From: Dissulfurispira thermophila
GTDB taxonomy: Bacteria > Nitrospirota > Thermodesulfovibrionia > Thermodesulfovibrionales > Dissulfurispiraceae
Direction of reading: 5' to 3'
Length of the DNA stretch: 64,000 bases
Assembly: GCF_014701235.1 (NCBI RefSeq)
Contig: NZ_AP022873.1
Span: 1,736,001 to 1,800,000 of the forward strand
Part shown: positions 32,700 through 42,579 of the stretch, piece after piece
Layout: each line of letters begins with the position of its first letter
Numbering within the stretch: the stretch's first letter is position 1
Program-made: the position numbers and the translations under genes
The notes under the pieces: model-generated
The model's database searches: none
What the model was told of the DNA's origin: nothing
What the model saw: the letters and a program-made list of their open reading frames with translations, nothing else

Positions 32700-34070
32700 C
32701 TATATCTTCAGCACATAGTATCTAAAACATATATATATTGTTGACACTATAATAGTCATTATCATTATTGGCATTCCATATGCCATAAATTTCATAAACG
32801 ATATTCTTCTTCCAGCCTTCTCTGACATTCCAACAACAATAACATTTGCTGATGCACCGATTGCAGAGCCATTGCCCCCAAGGCATGCACCAAGTGCAAG
32901 TGACCACCACAAAGGCATTAAATCTGGATGCTGAAGCAACTGGATACCAGATTCATGAGGCCACAACTGCTTTGCCATATCAATTATCAATGGATTCATT
33001 GTTGCAACATAAGGGATATTGTCAACTATTGCGGAAGCAAAGGCTGAAAACCACATTATCACCATGCTCGTTGCAAATAGATTACCATGTGTGAGTTCCA
33101 ATATCTGCACAGACATCCATTTTATTAGACCAACCTTTACAACTCCTCCTACTATGATAAAAAGTCCTATAAAAAAGAATATCGTTGGCCATTCAACCTC
33201 TGCAAGGATGTGATGAGGCTCATGGGTTTTTGAAAGGAGAAGCAAAAGACCAGCGCCGAACAAAGCAACAGTTGCTGGCTGAAAATGTAAAACACCATGA
33301 AAAACAAATCCTGTAAGAACAATAGCAAGCACTGAAAGTGATTTCTTAAGCATCACAGGGTCTTTTATTGCCTCATTCTCATCCATTGCCATTATTCTTT
33401 GTTTGAGTTCATCCCTTGTCTTGAGATTTTTACCCCAAATGAGTTTAATGACAAGGATATAAAAGACCATTATGACAACTACAATTGGAGTGAGGTGGTA
33501 AATAAAGTCCATGAAGTTTAGCTGTGCCTTTGAAGCTATCATGATGTTTGGAGGGTCTCCTATGAGGGTTGCTGTTCCTCCTATATTTGATGCAAGGGCA
33601 CATGAAATAAGATAGGGTATAGGGTCAACCTCAAGTGCATCTGCTATGAGAAGTGTAACTGGTGTAATTAACAGAACTGTTGTGACATTATCTAAAAAGG
33701 CACTTAGTACAGCAGTAACAACTGCAAAGATAGCCATTATCCTGAATGGTTCTCCCCCGCCCCACTTTGCACTCTTAATCGCAATATACTCAAACACACC
33801 GGTTGGCCTCATAAGATTGATCATTATCATCATTGATATGAGGAGAAAGATAACATTCCAGTCAATGCCGAATTCCTCCACATGAAATGCCTCATGCTGA
33901 TGAAGGATTTTAAGCACGAGCATCAATCCAGCCCCAAATATCGCTATTATTGTCTTATGTATCTTCTCTGATACTATTAATGCATAGGCAAGCAAAAATA
34001 TTGTAGTTGCTGTCCAAAAGGCTGTATCCATAACAAAAGGCTGTGATACAGTAGCTGTCTCTTGAGTCAT
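32700..34070 (-). CDS. ArsB/NhaD-type ion transporter
   Basis: 456 residues with about eleven helices and the ion-transporter-superfamily motifs FLDNVTTVLLITPVTLLI, GGTATLIGDPPNIMIAS and, in the second repeat, IVDNIPYVATMNPLI and GGNGSAIGASANVIVVG. These conserved motifs are shared by NhaD Na+/H+ antiporters and ArsB-like anion carriers; the sequence alone does not decide between them. A CBS-domain protein gene overlaps its start by 4 bp and could regulate it. Confidence 0.88.
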   Translation of the reverse strand: MTQETATVSQPFVMDTAFWTATTIFLLAYALIVSEKIHKTIIAIFGAGLMLVLKILHQHEAFHVEEFGIDWNVIFLLISMMIMINLMRPTGVFEYIAIKSAKWGGGEPFRIMAIFAVVTAVLSAFLDNVTTVLLITPVTLLIADALEVDPIPYLISCALASNIGGTATLIGDPPNIMIASKAQLNFMDFIYHLTPIVVVIMVFYILVIKLIWGKNLKTRDELKQRIMAMDENEAIKDPVMLKKSLSVLAIVLTGFVFHGVLHFQPATVALFGAGLLLLLSKTHEPHHILAEVEWPTIFFFIGLFIIVGGVVKVGLIKWMSVQILELTHGNLFATSMVIMWFSAFASAIVDNIPYVATMNPLIIDMAKQLWPHESGIQLLQHPDLMPLWWSLALGACLGGNGSAIGASANVIVVGMSEKAGRRISFMKFMAYGMPIMIMTIIVSTIYICFRYYVLKI

Positions 34071-34555
34071 TTCCTATCTCCATTATTCTCTTCAAGCATT
34101 GCCTTTATGATAGCAAAAAATACATCCCTTTCATAAAGCATTCCAACAGCCTTGCCTGATTTGTCCACCACAGGCAGTCTCTTTATATTATGCTTTATCA
34201 TGTGGTCAACGCACTCCATTAAAGAGGCATTTTCATCAACTGTTATAATCACTTTGCTCATCACATCCTTTACCAGTTTATCCGAAGACCTTCTTGCAAT
34301 GCTTTCTACCATGCCGTCCCATGTGAAATCTCCTAAATCCATCATAGACATATAGAAGGGAAAGACAACCTTTAAAATATCTCTCATAGAAAGCATCCCT
34401 ATGAGTCTGCCCTTTTCATCAAGCACTGGAAGCCCTTTAACTCCTATCCTATCTTCTCCTCTCTTTGCAGTCTTTAAAAGATTTACAGCCTCTTTTAAGG
34501 TGTTATCAGGTCTTAAATAATCCTGAATCGGAATCATCAAATCCTTTGCCTTCAT
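34067..34555 (-). CDS. CBS-domain pair protein
   Basis: 162 residues with two CBS domains: MIPIQDYLRPDNTLKEAVNL ... GLPVLDEKGRLIGMLSMRDI and VMSKVIITVDENASLMECVD ... RLPVVDKSGKAVGMLYERDV. CBS pairs sense adenine nucleotides or ionic strength. It is upstream of and overlaps by 4 bp the NhaD/ArsB-type transporter, so it is likely the cytosolic regulator of that transporter. Upstream 34556-34788 contains only GGTGAAG/CTTCTGTC low-complexity repeats. Confidence 0.9.
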   Translation of the reverse strand: MKAKDLMIPIQDYLRPDNTLKEAVNLLKTAKRGEDRIGVKGLPVLDEKGRLIGMLSMRDILKVVFPFYMSMMDLGDFTWDGMVESIARRSSDKLVKDVMSKVIITVDENASLMECVDHMIKHNIKRLPVVDKSGKAVGMLYERDVFFAIIKAMLEENNGDRK

Positions 34556-34788
34556 ATTGCCCCACCAGCCTTTCTACAAATCTTAAATTACTTCTTATTA
34601 ATCAGCAAAATGATTTCTTGCCTTTAATAATATACTAAATAGCAAAAAAAAGCAGAATACAGAACACAGACTCTTAATTAATAATATAGGTGAAGAGGTG
34701 AATAAAACTCTTCACCTATTAACCCCTTCACTGTTTTCTGAAAGTCTGTCTTCTGTCTTCTGCCCTTCCTCCAACCTAAAGCCTAATC

Positions 34789-35205
34789 TTATGGCTTAAC
34801 TATCAATACATTACATGGGGCATGGCCAATAACCCTTGCTGCAACGCTTCCCATGAGCAATCTGACAATGCCTGTCCTACCATGACTGCCCATAACTATC
34901 AGATCAGCCTTTTTTCTCTTTGCAATATTCACAATAACATCAAAAGGATCACCCACATGGACCTCACCATTTATCTTTATGTTTACTGCTGCTATTTTTT
35001 TTGTTACTTTGTCAAGAAGTTTCTTTGCTTTTTCTGTCATTTTATCAGTAAGCCCGGGGGCTTGTGATTCAAACTCATCTGTAATATCAACTGCTGTTAC
35101 AATAAGTAATTCTGCCCCTGATACCTTTGCTAAATCAACAGCTTCCTTCACTGCCTTATTGCTGTATCTTGAACCATCAAACGCAACAAGTATCCTTTTA
35201 TACAT
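34789..35205 (-). CDS. Universal stress protein (UspA family)
   Basis: 138 residues: YKRILVAFDGSRYSNKAVKE at the start and the ATP-binding loop IVMGSHGRTGIVRLLMGSVA (GxxGxxG..GS), then NVLIVKP at the end. This is the ATP-binding UspA type. It is the last gene of the minus-strand GntR-TauE-DUF1634 set, one base after the DUF1634-like gene. Confidence 0.95.
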   Translation of the reverse strand: MYKRILVAFDGSRYSNKAVKEAVDLAKVSGAELLIVTAVDITDEFESQAPGLTDKMTEKAKKLLDKVTKKIAAVNIKINGEVHVGDPFDVIVNIAKRKKADLIVMGSHGRTGIVRLLMGSVAARVIGHAPCNVLIVKP

Positions 35206-35206
35206 A

Positions 35207-35623
35207 TCAATGACCTCCTGACTTTAAAATCCCAGATGCTGCAAGCACCAAAACCAGCACCTCTATTATTGCAATAATCCCATATACCGTGTCTTTTTTT
35301 CTGAAAAATATCGGGATAACAGCAAGATAGCAAAATATAGTTACACCAGCAAGAAAGGCAATTCCAATAAAATTCAGGAAATCTCCTTTTCCAATCATGC
35401 CGAGCCATCCCCATCCATACGGAATATGCGCTGCCTCGAGATATTTATGAACAGACATCCCCCAGTATTTTGGGAGGTCGTTCACAGGTATATAGGGCGC
35501 AGCAATGCCTGTCAAATAGATAATAAATGTGACTATGAGCACAAAAAGCCCCACTTTCATGCCTAAATCAAGTATTTTTGCATATCTTATTTGTTCTTCT
35601 GTTGCTTTTAATTCCTTTGCCAT
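35207..35623 (-). CDS. DUF1634-like membrane protein
   Basis: 138 residues with four probable helices (about 20-45, 75-98 weaker, 85-108, 115-134) and no soluble domain. DUF1634-type proteins commonly follow TauE/SafE permease genes, as here (15-base gap), and are thought to be accessory subunits. GGAGG precedes the ATG. Confidence 0.7.
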   Translation of the reverse strand: MAKELKATEEQIRYAKILDLGMKVGLFVLIVTFIIYLTGIAAPYIPVNDLPKYWGMSVHKYLEAAHIPYGWGWLGMIGKGDFLNFIGIAFLAGVTIFCYLAVIPIFFRKKDTVYGIIAIIEVLVLVLAASGILKSGGH

Positions 35624-35638
35624 TGTCTTCCTCCTAAT

Positions 35639-36598
35639 TTAGTTCCAGATTCCAAGTCCTTTAAGTAATGCCCGTGAGCCAGAAAAGAGCAATAATCCTA
35701 TAACTATATATCTGATTGCCACTGGCTTTGCCTTTGCGAGTATTTTTACGCCCACTATAGAGCCAAGCATTATCCCTATAATGGATGGCACCACCATCAT
35801 GGGGAGTACCGCACCATTGTTCACATAAATCCATGCTGCAGATGTATCTGTGATTGAAAGAAGGAACTTACTCGTTGCTACAGAGACCTTTAAAGGTGCC
35901 CCCATCAGGAGATTCAGCACAGGCACATTTGCCCACCCCGCACCAAGACCAAACATACCTGCCATTATTCCAATTATTATGAATAATATAAGCCCCTGTG
36001 GCGTCCTGTGTATCTTCCAGTTAACCTCCTGACCAGTGGATGCCTCATAATAAATGCCATTTATCCTTAAGGCAGTTGAGAGTGCATCAGGCTTTTGGAC
36101 CTCTGGAAATTCTGATTTCTTTGCCATGAGCATTATTGCAACTATTCCAAGTATTGTCAGACCAAGGGTGATATTGACCACATTCTTTGGAAGGGCAAGT
36201 CCAATCATTGCACCCACTATAGCACTTGACGATGCAATGAGGGCAACTGGAAGGGCAAGCCTTAAGTCAGCCATTCCTCTTTTAAGGAGACCAGGACCCG
36301 CAGCCAGTGCACCCGCAAGGGCAACGAGAAGACCCGCACCCCTCACAAAGTCAAGATTAAAGGGAAAGAAGCCTCCGATTATCGGAACAAAAAGCACCCC
36401 TCCACCAACGCCACCAAGTACGGCTACTATGCCTAATATAAATGTTACTATGAATAAAACCAGTGGCCATACCCACCACGGAGCGGTTGCTTCTGAAACT
36501 GTTGATTGCTCAGATGTCGCAAAAACAGCCGTCGAAGAAAAGAGGGCTATAAACATAATGGTAAGTATGAGCAAAATTTTTGAATATCTTGTTAACAT
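35639..36598 (-). CDS. TauE/SafE-family permease (sulfite/organosulfonate export type)
   Basis: 319 residues. A signal-like helix (ILLILTIMFIALFSSTAVFA) precedes eight helices with the two TauE glycine motifs, LGGVGGGVLFVPII and MFGLGAGWANVPVLNLLMG. The family exports sulfite, sulfoacetate or related anions or imports sulfonates. With the DUF1634-like, UspA and GntR genes it makes a small sulfur-related operon; the actual substrate is inferred. Confidence 0.88.
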   Translation of the reverse strand: MLTRYSKILLILTIMFIALFSSTAVFATSEQSTVSEATAPWWVWPLVLFIVTFILGIVAVLGGVGGGVLFVPIIGGFFPFNLDFVRGAGLLVALAGALAAGPGLLKRGMADLRLALPVALIASSSAIVGAMIGLALPKNVVNITLGLTILGIVAIMLMAKKSEFPEVQKPDALSTALRINGIYYEASTGQEVNWKIHRTPQGLILFIIIGIMAGMFGLGAGWANVPVLNLLMGAPLKVSVATSKFLLSITDTSAAWIYVNNGAVLPMMVVPSIIGIMLGSIVGVKILAKAKPVAIRYIVIGLLLFSGSRALLKGLGIWN

Positions 36599-36620
36599 GA
36601 CAAATTCCTCCTTATATTTT

Positions 36621-37382
36621 TCACCTTATCCTCTCGAATTCTGTCTGAAATTTATACCTGTCACTTCTGCCCTGTATCTCTGTATAAGCTACAGGCATAT
36701 CATCAGAACTCAAAAACAATCTATGGATGACCAATAAAGGAAAGCCATCCTCAACCTCAAGATGCTGCGAGACATCACCAGCAGACCGAGAGACTTCAAT
36801 GGTCTGTATCACCTTAAATACCTTCTTAGATGCCTTCTCTTGTAAAATCGAATAAAAAGACCCCTGAGTAATATCGAGTTTATCTATATGTGGAAGTATT
36901 CCCTGAGGAATAAACGCCTCTTCTACATAGGCAGTCTTGCCATTGCCAAGCCTTTTACTCAGGATATAGTATATGGGGGCATCAGTTTTTAGGAATGTCC
37001 TTATTTCAGGGTCAGGCTCTTTTATGCCCTTTGATAATACCTTTCGCTCTAATTTCACCTCCTTTCCGAACATATCTTCTGTTAATGTTGTCCTCATAGA
37101 TAGCCCGATAACAGGCAAACTACTTACTACAAAAGTCCCTTTGCCCTGAATCTTTATAAGATAGCCATCTGATACAAGATTATTTACTGCCTGCCTGACC
37201 GTAATCTTGCTGACATTGTAAATCTTACAGAGTTCTTCCTCTGTAGGAATCTGCTGACCAAGCTGCCATTTACCTGAGTTTATCTGCTCAAGAAATATCC
37301 TCATAAGCTGGATATAGAGCTTTTCCTGGGTAAATCTATCAACTGTTTTGTTTTGCAATATTAATGTTTCATATTGCATCAT
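36621..37382 (-). CDS. GntR/HutC-family transcription regulator with UTRA domain
   Basis: 253 residues. The winged helix (about 20-85: GQQIPTEEELCKIYNVSKIT VRQAVNNLVSDGYLIKIQGKG) is followed by a UTRA ligand domain (about 105-245, ending LLVIHRLFLSSDDMPVAYTEI). It is 22 bases upstream of the TauE gene, so it probably controls that operon. An AT-rich repeat TATAATATTATAATGATATGATATTG lies just upstream of its start and may hold the operator. Confidence 0.9.
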   Translation of the reverse strand: MMQYETLILQNKTVDRFTQEKLYIQLMRIFLEQINSGKWQLGQQIPTEEELCKIYNVSKITVRQAVNNLVSDGYLIKIQGKGTFVVSSLPVIGLSMRTTLTEDMFGKEVKLERKVLSKGIKEPDPEIRTFLKTDAPIYYILSKRLGNGKTAYVEEAFIPQGILPHIDKLDITQGSFYSILQEKASKKVFKVIQTIEVSRSAGDVSQHLEVEDGFPLLVIHRLFLSSDDMPVAYTEIQGRSDRYKFQTEFERIR

Positions 37383-37426
37383 GTTGATATAATATTATAA
37401 TGATATGATATTGTCAAGCTGCTTCT

Positions 37427-37632
37427 ATTGCTTCACCAAAAATCTAAATGAAATGATATTCTGTCTTTGAAGTTCTGCTGGGGTTAACCATTTATATTGC
37501 CTTTTTTTCTTTCATCGTTAACCCCATCCTTTCGCCTCCTGAAATGTTTTTATCCAAAAGGCTATTATATTTCGTTTAGATTTTTTAATTGAGGCAACGA
37601 TTCAATTTCATTTAGATTTTTGGTGAGGCAAT
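37427..37632. mobile_element. MITE-like element, 206 bp with 28-bp terminal inverted repeats
   Basis: Left end ATTGCTTCACCAAAAATCTA (37427-37446) continuing AATGAAAT; the right end (37605-37632) is its reverse complement with one mismatch in 28. A second, diverged copy of the right arm lies at about 37568-37597. An internal pair TGGGGTTAAC/GTTAACCCCA (about 37478-37526) adds a nested hairpin. No coding capacity. No duplicated target site stands out. The rest of 37383-37793 carries only a TGAAGTGAA/TTCACTTCA hairpin near 37720-37760. Confidence 0.7.
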
Positions 37633-37793
37633 TCGGAAGGTAGAGTGATAATCGAGATGGGCAACAAATATTTATACCATGGAAAAGACAAAAAATGGAT
37701 AACACTTACACCAGCACAATTGAAGTGAAATTGCCGATTCCTATCAGTAAGTTCACTTCAAAAACAGGTTAAGGACAGGGGGCAGAAGATGGG

Positions 37794-38975
37794 CTAAAGG
37801 ATGCTAAAACCCGTCACACGAACAGCATCCTTTATCTCTTCTAAATGCCTCTGCCCCTTTGTCTCTACAGTAAATATCACTAATGTCTTTCCAATAGGCA
37901 CATCCTGATATAGCCTGTCATGGACTATATTAAGGATATTCCCTCTCTGTGCAGCAATAATGCCTGTGATCTTATGCAGACCACCGGGGACATCATCAAC
38001 AATCACCTTAAACACGCCAATCCTACCGCTCGAAACAAGACCCTTATGGATAATTCTGTCAATAAGTGCAAAATCGATATTGCCGCCGCTTGCAACAAGC
38101 ACTATCCTTTTACCTCTAAATCTTTCTTTTTGCTCTATCAAAGCAGCAAGTGGAACAGCCCCCGCACCCTCAACAACAAGTTTTTTTCTCTCGAGGAATA
38201 AAAGCACTGCCATGGCAATAGACTCTTCACTGACCTTGATAACATCATCCACATACCTCTGCATAATCGCAAATGTCTTACTCCCTATCTTACCAACAGC
38301 TATTCCATCTGCAAGTGTTGGCATGGGCATTGTCTCTATAATTTTTTTTGAATGGAAAGATTCATATGCAGAGAGTGCAGATACTGTTTGGATGCCTATA
38401 ACTTCTGTTTCTGATGAGAGATTTTTAATTGCTATAGATATGCCTGAGATTAGTCCACCGCCGCCTACAGGCACAAGGACAGCATCAATATCTTGCAATT
38501 CATTTATAATCTCAAGCCCTATTGTTCCCTGTCCTGTAATTATATCATCATCGTCAAATGCATGGATAAATGTGTAATCCTTCTGAGAAATTGCATAATT
38601 CAGGGCATCGCTAAAGGTCTCGCCATGCAAAACGACTTCTGCACCATATCCCCTTGTAGCCTCTTGTTTGGCAATAGAAGCATTCAAAGGCATTACTATC
38701 TTTGCCTTTATGCCGACTTCAGAAGCAGCAAAGGCAACACCCTGCGCATGGTTTCCCATAGATGCTGCAATGACTTTACCGGTTTTGACTTTCATTAATT
38801 TGTTAAATGCACCTCTAACCTTAAAAGAGCCTGTCTTTTGAAGATTCTCGGCTTTTATATAGATCTCTGCACCAAACATTTCACTGAAAGATCTGGAATA
38901 TACCAGGGGCGTTCTATGGATACGAAAAGATATAGACTTTAGCGCATCCTGAATTGATAAAAGCTCGATATTCAT
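37794..38975 (-). CDS. ilvA: Threonine ammonia-lyase with ACT domain
   Basis: 393 residues. The PLP-lysine motif is KTGSFKVRGAFNKL (about 46-59), with the phosphate loop VGGGGLISG and SMGNHAQGVAF. A single C-terminal ACT domain (about 315-393, GRIGVFKVIVDDVPGGLHKI) is present, the shorter IlvA/TdcB-like architecture. It deaminates threonine to 2-oxobutanoate for isoleucine synthesis; no other ilv gene is adjacent. The last codons overlap an AGGATGCT/GGCTAAAGG repeat-like tract. Confidence 0.94.
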   Translation of the reverse strand: MNIELLSIQDALKSISFRIHRTPLVYSRSFSEMFGAEIYIKAENLQKTGSFKVRGAFNKLMKVKTGKVIAASMGNHAQGVAFAASEVGIKAKIVMPLNASIAKQEATRGYGAEVVLHGETFSDALNYAISQKDYTFIHAFDDDDIITGQGTIGLEIINELQDIDAVLVPVGGGGLISGISIAIKNLSSETEVIGIQTVSALSAYESFHSKKIIETMPMPTLADGIAVGKIGSKTFAIMQRYVDDVIKVSEESIAMAVLLFLERKKLVVEGAGAVPLAALIEQKERFRGKRIVLVASGGNIDFALIDRIIHKGLVSSGRIGVFKVIVDDVPGGLHKITGIIAAQRGNILNIVHDRLYQDVPIGKTLVIFTVETKGQRHLEEIKDAVRVTGFSIL

Positions 38976-39053
38976 AACGATTTCATAATTAAATCATAAA
39001 ATTATAAAAATTGACAATCCACTTGGTCTTAATGTAAAGTTTTTGTAATTTAA

Positions 39054-39877
39054 ATGGTAAAAAAGGTTTTTATAATCATAGTTTTTCTTGCCCTGATACT
39101 TTCTGTTGCCCCTTACGGATATGCAGCGGAAAACAAAGTATATATAGGGATCCTTCCTTATTATGCACCTGATAAGATATGGCATTTTTACACTCCTTTT
39201 ATAGATTATCTCAACAAAGCAACAGATATTTCTTGGGAATTGAAGCTATACCACAATTATGATGCGATAGTTGATGGATTATGTAACGGCGAGATTGCTA
39301 TAGCCTATCTCGGCCCAAATCCATTAGGTCTTGCATCTGAAAAATGCAAAGCAAAACCTTTGCTGGTAATTATTGGAGAAGATGGAAAGCCGTTTTACAG
39401 GTCTATAATCTTTAGCAATAACCACAAAATCAATTCCTTAAAAGAACTTAAAGGCAAACCATTTGCCTTTGGAGAAGGAAAATGCTTGAAGATGCTGGAA
39501 TAACAATAGAGATGATAAAACCGATTTTCATAGAAAGCCATGAAAAGATTATAAATGCAGTTGCAAAAAATGAGGCTGTAGCAGGCGATACAAAGGTATC
39601 GGTATTCGAAAAATTCAAAAAGTTAAAATTTAAGACATTAAAGATTTCCAATCCCATTCCTCATCATTCATTCTGCACCACATCTAATACCGATCCTGAC
39701 ATAGAGAAAAAATTTATAAACGCACTCTTGAGATTAAAATCATTGCATAATAGATCACATAGAAATATCGTAAAGAACTGGGACCCTGAATTGCAATATG
39801 GCTTCATATTACCACCTAAAGATTATTTTCAGAATATCTTAAAACTGAATGAACTGCTCAGGAAATACAATGATTGA
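39054..39877 (+). pseudogene. PhnD-like periplasmic binding protein, broken by deletion/frameshift
   Basis: The first frame (39054-39503) has a signal peptide (VFIIIVFLALILSVAPYGYA) and the N-lobe YIGILPYYAPDKIWHFYTPF, AYLGPNPLGLASEK, ending ELKGKPFAFGEGKCLKMLE. The second frame (39482-39877) resumes MLEDAGITIEMIKPIF through the C-lobe. Family members read GKPFAFGDxxSTSGYLxPRxML EDAGI at this point. About ten residues are missing and the frame shifts at GAAGGAAAATG, so one small deletion broke the gene. The product would bind phosphonate-like ligands or feed the kinase that follows, whose start overlaps its stop. Confidence 0.8.
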
Positions 39878-42578
39878 CAAAAACAGCATAAGATTCAAAA
39901 TCATAATTCCCATAATCATCTTTATTGTAGTTATAATGCTGTCAATGCTCATTGTTGGCTATCATGTCTCGAAAAATATATTCATGGAATACCATACATT
40001 CCTCATATCCAGACACTCATCTGAGATTCAAAGAATTGTGGAAACTGCAATTAATGAACTTATAACATCAGGACTTATTGACAAAGAAATAGTAGTAGAT
40101 GCAAAGAAAAAAACACTAATCGAAGAAATAAAATCATACTGGTCAAGTAATAATCTATCAGGATTTATAACGACCTCTGACGGAAAGGTAATCTATTCAT
40201 CATTAGGCAATGCATTAATGAAATCACTTGAATCACATCTGCCAGAAACAGGAGATTTTCATTTAAAGAGGTCTTTTACACACATCGGAGGCTCTGTAAT
40301 AAACATCCCTCTCTGGGGCTATAAGATAGTCTTTATTGAAGAACCATTCATACCCTTTATTTACCTTCTATCGAGAGATTTTACAACTGCACTCATAGCA
40401 CCATTGATTGCAATAAGCTGCATATTTCTTATTGCTATTACATTTATTGTTTTAAAGAAAAACCTTTATTATCCCATAGAGCAGATTATATCACATGTAC
40501 AAGACAATAAAGTGATAGAAAAAACAGGTATAACAGAGTTAGACACTGTAGGCTCTGTTATAAATACTGCATTTGAGTCCCTCAATAAAAAGACAACACA
40601 GTACCAAACACTCCACAGCATTGCTGTATCAATGCATGAATATTTCTCTGTAGACGAAATACTCAATTTGATCATTGACAGAGCCAGCAAGTTGATAAAT
40701 GCAGAGCTTGCTGCTATTGTCATTTATAACGACAAGGGCAAGTTCAAGAAACTCATCACTCGGGGCACAATTATAAGGACAAGAGATTCTCTTCCAGAGG
40801 GCAAGGGCATACTCGAAATCATGAGGCTATCTCTTACGCCTGTTCATATTAACGATGTGGCATCACATCCTGCCTTCAGTGGCTCATTCCCTGAAGGTCA
40901 TCCTGTAATAAGAAATCTGCTGGCATACCCCATATTTTCAGGTGAAGGAAAGCCGATTGGTGCTATGTATTTCGGCAATAAACCAGAGGGATTTTCTGAT
41001 GATGATGAAAACATTCTCAAGGCCATCTGCGCTGATGCAGCAATAGCACTCAATAAGGCTGAAAATCTAATACTGCTTCAAAGATTCCAGCAGGTTATAG
41101 ACTCTGCATTTGATGTAATTGTAATTACAGATGCCAATGGATATATCACATATGTCAATCCTGCATTCGAGACAGTTACAGGCTACTCAAAAGAGGAGGT
41201 CATTGGCAAAAAGACCAATATATTAAAGAGCGGCTATCACGATGAGGACTTCTATAAAAATCTGTGGGATACAATAAAGGCAGGAGATGTTTGGAAAGGA
41301 GAATTTATAAACAGAAAGAAAAATGGAGAAATATATTATGCATCTGCAACTATTTTCCCCATTCATTCAGAAGGAGAGATTTTTTATGCAGCCATTCAGA
41401 GGGATATCACATCAGAGAAAAAACTTTATGAACAACTTTTGCGGGCACAAAAAATGGAGGCTATCGGGACACTTGCAGGAGGCATTGCACATGACTTTAA
41501 CAACATACTGACAGCGGTCTTGGGATACTCAGAAATCATTCTGGCAATGACAAAAGAAGGGGACCCATTTTACAGGCCTGCGAGCATTATTAATGATGCA
41601 GCACAGAAAGGTGCTGATTTAGCAAAGAAGATCCTTATGGTAACTCGCAAAGAAAAAATGGAAGCAAAATCTATTAATATAAACGAGATAATCCTTGACT
41701 CAATGGAACTACTCCAGCGGAGTATTCCAAAGAGTGTAGAAATTGTGGTAAACCTTAAAGAAGACATTCCTCAGACAATGGCTGACCCCACCCAGATTCA
41801 GCAGGTAATCATGAACCTTGCGGTTAATGCCAGAGATGCGATGCCTAATGGCGGAAAATTAACTATAGAGACAGATGTAGTAGGCATAGAAAACGGTGCT
41901 GCTAACGGCATACATGCTGATAAAGATGGATTCATAAAACTATCGGTTTCTGATACAGGTATGGGCATGGATACAGAAACCCAGAGAAAGATATTTGATC
42001 CATTCTTCACGACAAAAGAGACAGGAAAGGGCACAGGACTTGGACTTTATATAGTTCATTCAATTGTGAACAATCATGGTGGATATGTAAATTTGTACAG
42101 CGAGATAGGTAAAGGGACAAGATTCAATATATATCTGCCCATTATAAAAACTGCTGATACGGAGGAATCAAGTAAAGCAGAAGATATAAAAGGTTCAGGG
42201 ACAATACTCGTAATAGACGATGAGGCTGATATCAGAGAGCTATGCAAGGACATGTTAGAACCCATTGGATACACTGTCTTGCTTGCAGGAAGCGGCAGCG
42301 ACGGTATAAATCTCTACAGGACAATGAAGGACAAAATATCAGTTGTGATTGTGGATATGATAATGCCCAAAATAGGAGGCAGCGAGGTTTTTCAAGCGAT
42401 TAAAACAATAAATCCTGATGCAAAAATAATACTCTGTTCAGGCTATAGCCACGAAGGTTTTGCTGGTATAGATAATCTTTTAAAAAGTGGTGCAGCAGGA
42501 TTTGTGCAAAAGCCATTCACACGCCATGCAATTGCAAAGGCAATAAAGAATGCTATAACCCAAACAAAGGAGGCTTAA
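39870..42578 (+). CDS. Hybrid sensor histidine kinase (GAF-PAS-HisKA-HATPase-REC)
   Basis: 902 residues from ATG 39870, which overlaps the stop of the PhnD-like gene. Domains: TM1 about 14-34, an extracytoplasmic part, TM2 about 170-195, GAF about 250-393, PAS about 403-510 (VIVITDANGYITYVNPAFET), HisKA about 525-590 with phospho-acceptor His in GGIAHDFNNILTAVLGYSE, HATPase about 637-755 (N, G1 DTGMGMD and G2 GKGTGLGLYI boxes), and a receiver domain from about 773 with phospho-acceptor Asp in VVIVDMIMPKIGG. The PhnD-like protein was probably its ligand-binding partner; with that gene broken, signal input may be lost. Confidence 0.93.
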   Translation: MIDKNSIRFKIIIPIIIFIVVIMLSMLIVGYHVSKNIFMEYHTFLISRHSSEIQRIVETAINELITSGLIDKEIVVDAKKKTLIEEIKSYWSSNNLSGFITTSDGKVIYSSLGNALMKSLESHLPETGDFHLKRSFTHIGGSVINIPLWGYKIVFIEEPFIPFIYLLSRDFTTALIAPLIAISCIFLIAITFIVLKKNLYYPIEQIISHVQDNKVIEKTGITELDTVGSVINTAFESLNKKTTQYQTLHSIAVSMHEYFSVDEILNLIIDRASKLINAELAAIVIYNDKGKFKKLITRGTIIRTRDSLPEGKGILEIMRLSLTPVHINDVASHPAFSGSFPEGHPVIRNLLAYPIFSGEGKPIGAMYFGNKPEGFSDDDENILKAICADAAIALNKAENLILLQRFQQVIDSAFDVIVITDANGYITYVNPAFETVTGYSKEEVIGKKTNILKSGYHDEDFYKNLWDTIKAGDVWKGEFINRKKNGEIYYASATIFPIHSEGEIFYAAIQRDITSEKKLYEQLLRAQKMEAIGTLAGGIAHDFNNILTAVLGYSEIILAMTKEGDPFYRPASIINDAAQKGADLAKKILMVTRKEKMEAKSININEIILDSMELLQRSIPKSVEIVVNLKEDIPQTMADPTQIQQVIMNLAVNARDAMPNGGKLTIETDVVGIENGAANGIHADKDGFIKLSVSDTGMGMDTETQRKIFDPFFTTKETGKGTGLGLYIVHSIVNNHGGYVNLYSEIGKGTRFNIYLPIIKTADTEESSKAEDIKGSGTILVIDDEADIRELCKDMLEPIGYTVLLAGSGSDGINLYRTMKDKISVVIVDMIMPKIGGSEVFQAIKTINPDAKIILCSGYSHEGFAGIDNLLKSGAAGFVQKPFTRHAIAKAIKNAITQTKEA

Positions 42579-42579
42579 A

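Noticed and set aside
37650-37727. Plus-strand peptide MGNKYLYHGKDKKWITLT after the MITE
   Set aside because: Looks like the tail of a lost gene, but with no upstream frame or start signal it cannot be identified.
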